Source: Deltaproteobacteria bacterium
GTDB taxonomy: Bacteria > Desulfobacterota > Binatia > UBA9968
Reading direction: 5' to 3'
NCBI GenBank assembly: GCA_005878685.1
Contig: VBLN01000029.1
Location: forward strand, 1 to 10,460
DNA length: 10,460 bases
In this document: piece by piece, positions 6,474 to 10,460 of the stretch
Layout: each line of letters opens with the position of its first letter
Position numbering within the stretch: position 1 is the first letter of the stretch
Position numbers and translations under genes: made by a program
The notes under the pieces: model-generated
The model's input: only the letters and a program-made list of their open reading frames with translations
Database searches by the model: none
Told to the model about the DNA's origin: nothing

Positions 6474-7658
6474 ATGGAAACAATCTTTCGCTCCTACCCA
6501 TCCTCTTCGGCTCAACGGAGCGACCGTAGCGCAGGCGACCGACTTCGCCACCGGCAGAAGGTACGCGAGGCGATACGCGAAAACATAGCCGACATCATCG
6601 CTGAAGAATCGATCATCGGCAAAGATCGGGATCGCATCATCAAGGTCCCGATCCGCGGAATCAAAGAATACCGCTTCGTCTACGGCGAGAACGTTCCAGG
6701 AGTGGGCGAAGGCGCCGGTGAGGAGACCCGGCCCGGTCAAGTGATCGGCAAGGGTCAGGAAGCCAGCCAAAGCCAACACGCAGGTGACCGGCCGGGAGTG
6801 GACTACTACGAAACGGATATCACCTTGGATGAGCTGATCGATATCATGTTCGAAGATCTCGAGCTGCCTTATCTGGAGAGAAAGCATCTGCGCGAGATCG
6901 AGATCGAACAGCAGTACCGGCGCAAAGGATTCCGCAAGAAAGGCGTCCGAGTTCGGCTTGACAAACGACGCACAGCCCGTTCACGCATCAAGCGCAAGCT
7001 GGCAGCTAGCCGGCACAATGAAACCTTCCAGATGCAGGCTGAGCGATTCCCCTTTCACAATGATGATCTGACCTACCGGCACAGCGTGAGCGAGATCCGC
7101 CGGGAATCCAATGCTGTGGTCATGTGCATTATGGATACCTCTGGCTCGATGGACACCATGAAGAAATACTTGGCACGCAGCTTCTTTTTCCTCCTGTATC
7201 GCTTCCTGTGCACCAAGTACCAGAACGTGGAGATTGTCTTCATTGCGCACCATACAGAGGCGCGGGAGGTGACTGAGGAGGAGTTCTTTCACAAGGGGGA
7301 ATCGGGCGGGACCTTTATCTCTTCGGGCTATCATAAAGCGTTGGAGATCATTCAGCAAAGATACCACCCTTCCCTTTGGAATATCTATGTCTTCCATTGC
7401 TCCGACGGCGACAACTTCGAGTCGGATAATTCAGTCGCTCTTCAAGCCGCCCAACAGGTCGCTCAGCTGTCTAATTTATTTGGCTACGGCGAGATCAAGC
7501 CCTTAGGCTCCGGCTATTACGGAAACAGCATGATTCCCTTCTTCGCCCAACTCCAAGCCGAAAATTTTCAAACCGTCCAAATCCAACGCAAGGAAGAGAT
7601 CTGGCCTGCTTTCAAGATCTTCCTCAGTAAGGACCGCGCTCGCGAAGACGCGGCCTAG
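6474..7658 (+). CDS. yeaH: YeaH/DUF444 family protein with a von Willebrand A-like MIDAS domain
   Basis: A 394-residue DUF444 protein, the usual middle gene of the prkA-yeaH-spoVR set. The N-terminal part (about 18-75) is basic and helical, with R-S-A-G-D-R-L-R-H-R-Q-K-V and the conserved I-K-V-P-I-R-G-I-K-E. A Gly/Gln-rich linker follows at about 71-108. The C-terminal half (about 213-385) is a von Willebrand A-like domain with a complete metal-ion-dependent adhesion site: D-T-S-G-S at 221-225, T280 in G-G-T-F-I-S-S-G, and D311 in C-S-D-G-D-N. It probably binds Mg2+ and a protein partner, perhaps PrkA or SpoVR; that pairing is inference. The ATG at 6474 is the first after an in-frame stop at 6456-6458. 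No clear Shine-Dalgarno sequence lies in front of it, 52 bases after the prkA stop. Cytoplasmic, with no signal peptide. Confidence 0.95.
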   Translation: METIFRSYPSSSAQRSDRSAGDRLRHRQKVREAIRENIADIIAEESIIGKDRDRIIKVPIRGIKEYRFVYGENVPGVGEGAGEETRPGQVIGKGQEASQSQHAGDRPGVDYYETDITLDELIDIMFEDLELPYLERKHLREIEIEQQYRRKGFRKKGVRVRLDKRRTARSRIKRKLAASRHNETFQMQAERFPFHNDDLTYRHSVSEIRRESNAVVMCIMDTSGSMDTMKKYLARSFFFLLYRFLCTKYQNVEIVFIAHHTEAREVTEEEFFHKGESGGTFISSGYHKALEIIQQRYHPSLWNIYVFHCSDGDNFESDNSVALQAAQQVAQLSNLFGYGEIKPLGSGYYGNSMIPFFAQLQAENFQTVQIQRKEEIWPAFKIFLSKDRAREDAA

Positions 7659-7670
7659 CTCTGCTGGCTG

Positions 7671-9104
7671 ATGTCTACCTCCTACACGATCAAGGACCTG
7701 GAGGATTGGAATAAACAAATCCTCAGGCTCGCCCGAGAGTTTGGTCTGAACCCTTACCCTCAGGAATTCGAACTGTGCGACCATGAACAGATGCTGGCTT
7801 ATATGGCATACTCCGGTATGCCTTCGCACTACCCTCATTGGTCTTACGGCAAGAGTTACGAGAAATTGAAAACCCTCTACGACTATGGAGTCGGCGGCCT
7901 GCCGTATGAGATGGTCATCAATTCGAACCCCTGTATTGCTTACCTGATGCGCGACAATGCCCTTGCCCTCCAGGTGCTTACGCTAGCTCACGTCTATGGC
8001 CATAGTGACTTCTTCAGGAATAATTTCACCTTCCGTTCCACACGTGCCGAGTTTACCCTAGAGACTTTTAAGGCCCACGCGGATCGCGTCCGCCGATACA
8101 TCGAAGATCCCAGCATCGGTCTGGAGAAGGTCGAACATCTTCTCGACGCGGCGCACGCCCTCTCGCTCCAGTGTCGGAGGAATCTCGCCATACGAAAGCA
8201 AACTCCCGAGGAGGAACAAGAGCAACTCTTAGTGGAATCCAAGCCGTTACACGATCCCTTTAGATCCATCCATCGCCCCCCAGAATACGCGCCCCCGGAT
8301 TTCAACCGCGTCCCTCTATATCCCGACGAGGACCTCATCCTTTTCATCCGCGACCACAACCCTCACCTGAGCGACTGGGAAAAAGACTTACTCACCATCG
8401 TCCACGAGGAAGCGGAATATTTCATCCCTCAGATCGAAACGAAGATCATGAATGAAGGCTGGGCCAGCTTCTGGCACAAGCTTATTTTGGAGAGGTTGGA
8501 TCTGCCCCAAGGAGTAAAACTCGAATTCCTGGTCCGGCACACTCAGGTTTTGAGCCCGACTCCGGGCGGCATCAACCCTTACCACTTGGGCTTTAAGCTA
8601 TGGGAGGACATTGAGAGACGCTGGAATGACCCGATCCCCAACGAGGAGAAGCAGTGTGGCTCCCGTAGAAAGAACGGCAGGGAAAAGATTCTCGAGGTGC
8701 GAGAGATCGAGAGAGACACCTCGTTTCTCCGCCGCTATCTCACGGAGGAACTGGTCCGTGAACTCAATCTGTTCGAATATCAGTCACGCGGAAATGAAAG
8801 AGTCATCAGCCGGGTTGCCGACGAGGAAAATTGGCAGCAGATCAAACAGACTCTGATTCGTAACGTCGGCATGGGGAGCGTGCCCGTAATTAAAATCGAA
8901 AATGCGGACTATAATAACAACCGAGTGCTCTTCCTAAAACACGACCATGACGACAGGGATCTTCATCTCGAATACGCGGAGAAGACCCTGCTCTACCTCC
9001 ATCAGTTGTGGGGCCGCGAGGTCGTTCTGGAAACCACCATCAATGAGAAAAAATCCCTGCTCTGCTTTGCCGACGAAAAAATGGTGATCAAGCCTCTCCA
9101 TTGA
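7671..9104 (+). CDS. spoVR: SpoVR family protein
   Basis: A 477-residue SpoVR/YcgB protein of usual length. SpoVR is needed for normal spore cortex in Bacillus, but most homologues are in non-sporulating bacteria, where the biochemical role is unsettled. Conserved blocks are S-Y-G-K-S-Y-E-K-L at 58-66, M-V-I-N-S-N-P-C at 81-88, A-H-V-Y-G-H-S-D-F-F at 106-115, M-N-E-G-W-A-S-F-W-H at 260-269 and N-P-Y-H-L-G at 302-307. The H107-x3-H111 pair together with E247, E256, E262 and H269 would suit a metal centre, as discussed in the findings. A charged linker lies around 175-215. The start is 12 bases after the yeaH stop with only a weak ribosome binding site, so it probably depends on translational coupling. 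Third gene of the set. No signal peptide or membrane helix. Confidence 0.95.
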   Translation: MSTSYTIKDLEDWNKQILRLAREFGLNPYPQEFELCDHEQMLAYMAYSGMPSHYPHWSYGKSYEKLKTLYDYGVGGLPYEMVINSNPCIAYLMRDNALALQVLTLAHVYGHSDFFRNNFTFRSTRAEFTLETFKAHADRVRRYIEDPSIGLEKVEHLLDAAHALSLQCRRNLAIRKQTPEEEQEQLLVESKPLHDPFRSIHRPPEYAPPDFNRVPLYPDEDLILFIRDHNPHLSDWEKDLLTIVHEEAEYFIPQIETKIMNEGWASFWHKLILERLDLPQGVKLEFLVRHTQVLSPTPGGINPYHLGFKLWEDIERRWNDPIPNEEKQCGSRRKNGREKILEVREIERDTSFLRRYLTEELVRELNLFEYQSRGNERVISRVADEENWQQIKQTLIRNVGMGSVPVIKIENADYNNNRVLFLKHDHDDRDLHLEYAEKTLLYLHQLWGREVVLETTINEKKSLLCFADEKMVIKPLH

Positions 9105-9141
9105 CCACATACAGAATGGCAATATAGGTAGCCGGATTTTC

Positions 9142-9147
9142 GGAGGA
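9142..9147 (+). promoter_or_regulatory. Shine-Dalgarno that decides the aroE GTG start
   Basis: GGAGGA seven bases before GTG at 9155 is the best match in the 50-base gap after spoVR. It supports the non-ATG start and the N-terminal extension of the AroE-like protein. Confidence 0.75.
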
Positions 9148-9154
9148 CGCTCGG

Positions 9155-10270
9155 GTGGCCGCGACAGACGACATAGCACAGATCCAGACCTGCATCAGTA
9201 ACCCGCTGGATCGGGACATCATAGGGAAAAAAAAGATCGCCGGGGTCATCGGAGATTGCCCCTCCCGTTATTCCAAGAGCCCTGCCCTCTGGAACGCGGC
9301 CTTCGATGCTCTCAACATTGACGCCGTCTATCTTCCCCTTGATGTGGATGAGCCCCACCTGCCAACTCTGGTTGAGGTGCTCAGAAAATCCGAACGGGTC
9401 ATGGGCGCTAGCGTGACGACCCCTCATAAAGTCAGGATCATGGAACATCTGGATCAACTGGACGAAAAAGCAAGCCACATCGGAGCAGTCAATACGATAG
9501 CCAGGACGCAGGATGGGCGACTTGTGGGCTACAACACGGATGGTCAAGGTTTTCTTCATAGCGTCTTAGCGCCGCCACCAGGCCAAAGCCGACCTTTTAC
9601 GGGCTCCCTAAAGGGAAAAAACGTTCTGCTCATTGGCGCTGGCGGAGCCTCTCGCTCCTTGGCATTCTATTTGGCGGAGGTCCTGGGAGATGGACGACTC
9701 CTGATCTGCAACCGGACAACGGAAGCCGCCCGTTCTTTAGCGGAAAGCATCAAACAAAATTTTACCAATGTCAGCGCCATCCATGAAGAGACCATCGGCG
9801 AGGCAGCCCCGAAGGTTGAATTGATTATCAATGGCTCCACAAAAGGCCAGGGAGGCATTCGCAAGACTGGAAACGGAAAGATTACAATCCTAGAGCCCTA
9901 TTCAGCCTTGGCTCCCGCCAACCCAGCAGCGTTTCCAGAATCGGAGCATGATCGACCCGAATTTTATTGCACCTGGCTGAGATCCTCTCTGGCTGACATT
10001 GAAGCAAATAACCGCAGGTCGTGGGAGATCAGTTTATCCATACCTCCGGACGTTGGATTCTGTGATCTTATCTACTTTCCTGCTGAAACTGCCTTCCTTC
10101 GCCACGGCCGCCTAAGCGGACACCCAACACTGAATGGCCAAGGCATGATCGTAGCTCAGGCCGTAGATGCCTTCTTTGACAAGGTCTGCCGGGAATATCT
10201 AAAGAAACTCGGGATGCACGACAAAGAGACTTATAAACGTTTGTCAGAGATCATGTATCAGGCCTGGTAG
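9155..10270 (+). CDS. aroE: Shikimate dehydrogenase-like protein (AroE), long form
   Basis: AroE reduces 3-dehydroshikimate to shikimate with NADPH in aromatic amino acid synthesis. Family residues are present: S-K-S at 40-42 (substrate-binding serines), T-T-P-H-K at 88-92 with catalytic K92, G-A-V-N-T-I at 110-115, and G-Y-N-T-D-G with D129. The Rossmann loop is G-A-G-G-A-S at 161-166, NADP-type N-R-T lies at 186-188, and Y307 and Q335 are in the C-terminal substrate lid. At 371 residues it is about 90-100 longer than usual. There is an N-terminal extension of about 25, roughly 50 extra residues between N226 and D304, and a C-terminal tail of about 25. The usual N of the G-x-N-V-T motif is S86. 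The start is GTG with a strong GGAGGA. It follows spoVR by 50 bases with no evident terminator. Canonical AroE is most likely; a quinate/shikimate or secondary-metabolism paralogue is possible. Confidence 0.85.
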   Translation: MAATDDIAQIQTCISNPLDRDIIGKKKIAGVIGDCPSRYSKSPALWNAAFDALNIDAVYLPLDVDEPHLPTLVEVLRKSERVMGASVTTPHKVRIMEHLDQLDEKASHIGAVNTIARTQDGRLVGYNTDGQGFLHSVLAPPPGQSRPFTGSLKGKNVLLIGAGGASRSLAFYLAEVLGDGRLLICNRTTEAARSLAESIKQNFTNVSAIHEETIGEAAPKVELIINGSTKGQGGIRKTGNGKITILEPYSALAPANPAAFPESEHDRPEFYCTWLRSSLADIEANNRRSWEISLSIPPDVGFCDLIYFPAETAFLRHGRLSGHPTLNGQGMIVAQAVDAFFDKVCREYLKKLGMHDKETYKRLSEIMYQAW

Positions 10271-10278
10271 CGCGCTAC

Positions 10279-10460
10279 TCAGTCTGTTTGGGCCGACTGT
10301 CTGGCCACACACGTATAAAGTAAACAGCATCCTGCTAGAATCGAGACGAGACTGAACCACTGCGCTTCGGTCATACCCAAACCAATCACAGGATTGACTC
10401 TCCAAAATTCTACTAGGAAGCGCGCGAATCCTGCCACGATTAAATAAAGCCAGAAAAGCA
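10279..10460 (-). CDS. lgt: Prolipoprotein diacylglyceryl transferase, C-terminal end (partial)
   Basis: On the - strand an open frame enters from the window edge and ends at TGA (10281-10279), giving the last 59 residues of a membrane protein. W-L-Y-L-I-V-A-G-F-A-R-F-L-V-E-F-W-R is followed by G-L-G-M-T-E-A-Q-W-F-S-L and a final helix I-L-A-G-C-C-L-L-Y. This matches the C-terminus of Lgt, including the conserved G-x-x-R-F-x-x-E-F-x-R segment and the Q-x-x-S just before the last transmembrane helix. Lgt transfers diacylglycerol from phosphatidylglycerol to the lipobox cysteine of prolipoproteins in the inner membrane. It converges with the AroE-like gene, with eight bases between the stop codons. 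The N-terminal part lies outside the window. Confidence 0.85.
   Translation of the reverse strand, partial: LFWLYLIVAGFARFLVEFWRVNPVIGLGMTEAQWFSLVSILAGCCLLYTCVARQSAQTD

Noticed and set aside
10268..10277. Ten-base palindrome TAGCGCGCTA over the AroE stop codon
   Set aside because: It has no loop and no T-run, so it is not a terminator, and a 10-bp palindrome alone is weak evidence for a regulatory site.
1..10460. CRISPR arrays, tRNA/rRNA genes, insertion sequences, prophage or defence genes
   Set aside because: No regularly spaced repeats, RNA gene patterns, transposase-like proteins or terminal inverted repeats of IS type were seen.

Overview
This is a bacterial window in which nearly every base is accounted for by chromosomal housekeeping, regulatory or stress genes. 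I see no phage, transposon, CRISPR or RNA gene. The best landmark is an intact prkA-yeaH-spoVR gene set, a conserved stress/stationary-phase cluster. The base composition is moderate, with no strong skew. Start sites for prkA, the histidine kinase and aroE have good G-rich Shine-Dalgarno sequences. The gene mix (a large ComP-like membrane histidine kinase, an unusually long AroE, PrkA/YeaH/SpoVR and Lgt) would fit an uncultivated Gram-negative-type lineage such as Desulfobacterota, Nitrospirota or NC10. The sequence alone does not settle this.

Left part (1-1370, + strand): a class I SAM-dependent O-methyltransferase-like enzyme is followed after 25 bases by a small eight-cysteine protein with a BFD-like [2Fe-2S] motif. 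A possible tail of another upstream gene lies at 1-39. These converge on a gene for an 837-residue membrane-bound hybrid of a ComP-like sensor module, a GAF-like domain and a HisKA/HATPase kinase (1427-3940, - strand), with no response regulator in view.

Middle (3941-4486): this is the divergent control region between the kinase and prkA. It is not empty. It carries a 10-base inverted repeat at its two ends that includes both Shine-Dalgarno sequences, a hairpin plus T-run before the kinase, nested inverted repeats in front of prkA, and what reads as a small frameshifted gene remnant on the - strand.

Right part (4487-10270, + strand): prkA (AAA+ Ser/Thr kinase), yeaH (MIDAS/von Willebrand A-like protein) and spoVR run in one direction with gaps of 52 and 12 bases, so they are probably co-transcribed. 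An aroE-like shikimate dehydrogenase of 371 residues follows after 50 bases with its own strong ribosome binding site, and may be read from the same transcript. It meets, tail to tail with 8 bases between stop codons, the C-terminal end of lgt (prolipoprotein diacylglyceryl transferase) entering from the right edge on the - strand.

How they may work together: PrkA, YeaH and SpoVR are generally found and expressed together under nutrient or stationary-phase stress, and the divergent sensor kinase is a natural candidate for stress input. That link is inferred from position only. The best leads for something undescribed are the structured prkA leader, the frameshifted small gene, the BFD-like protein with a second cysteine cluster and the AroE with an internal insertion.
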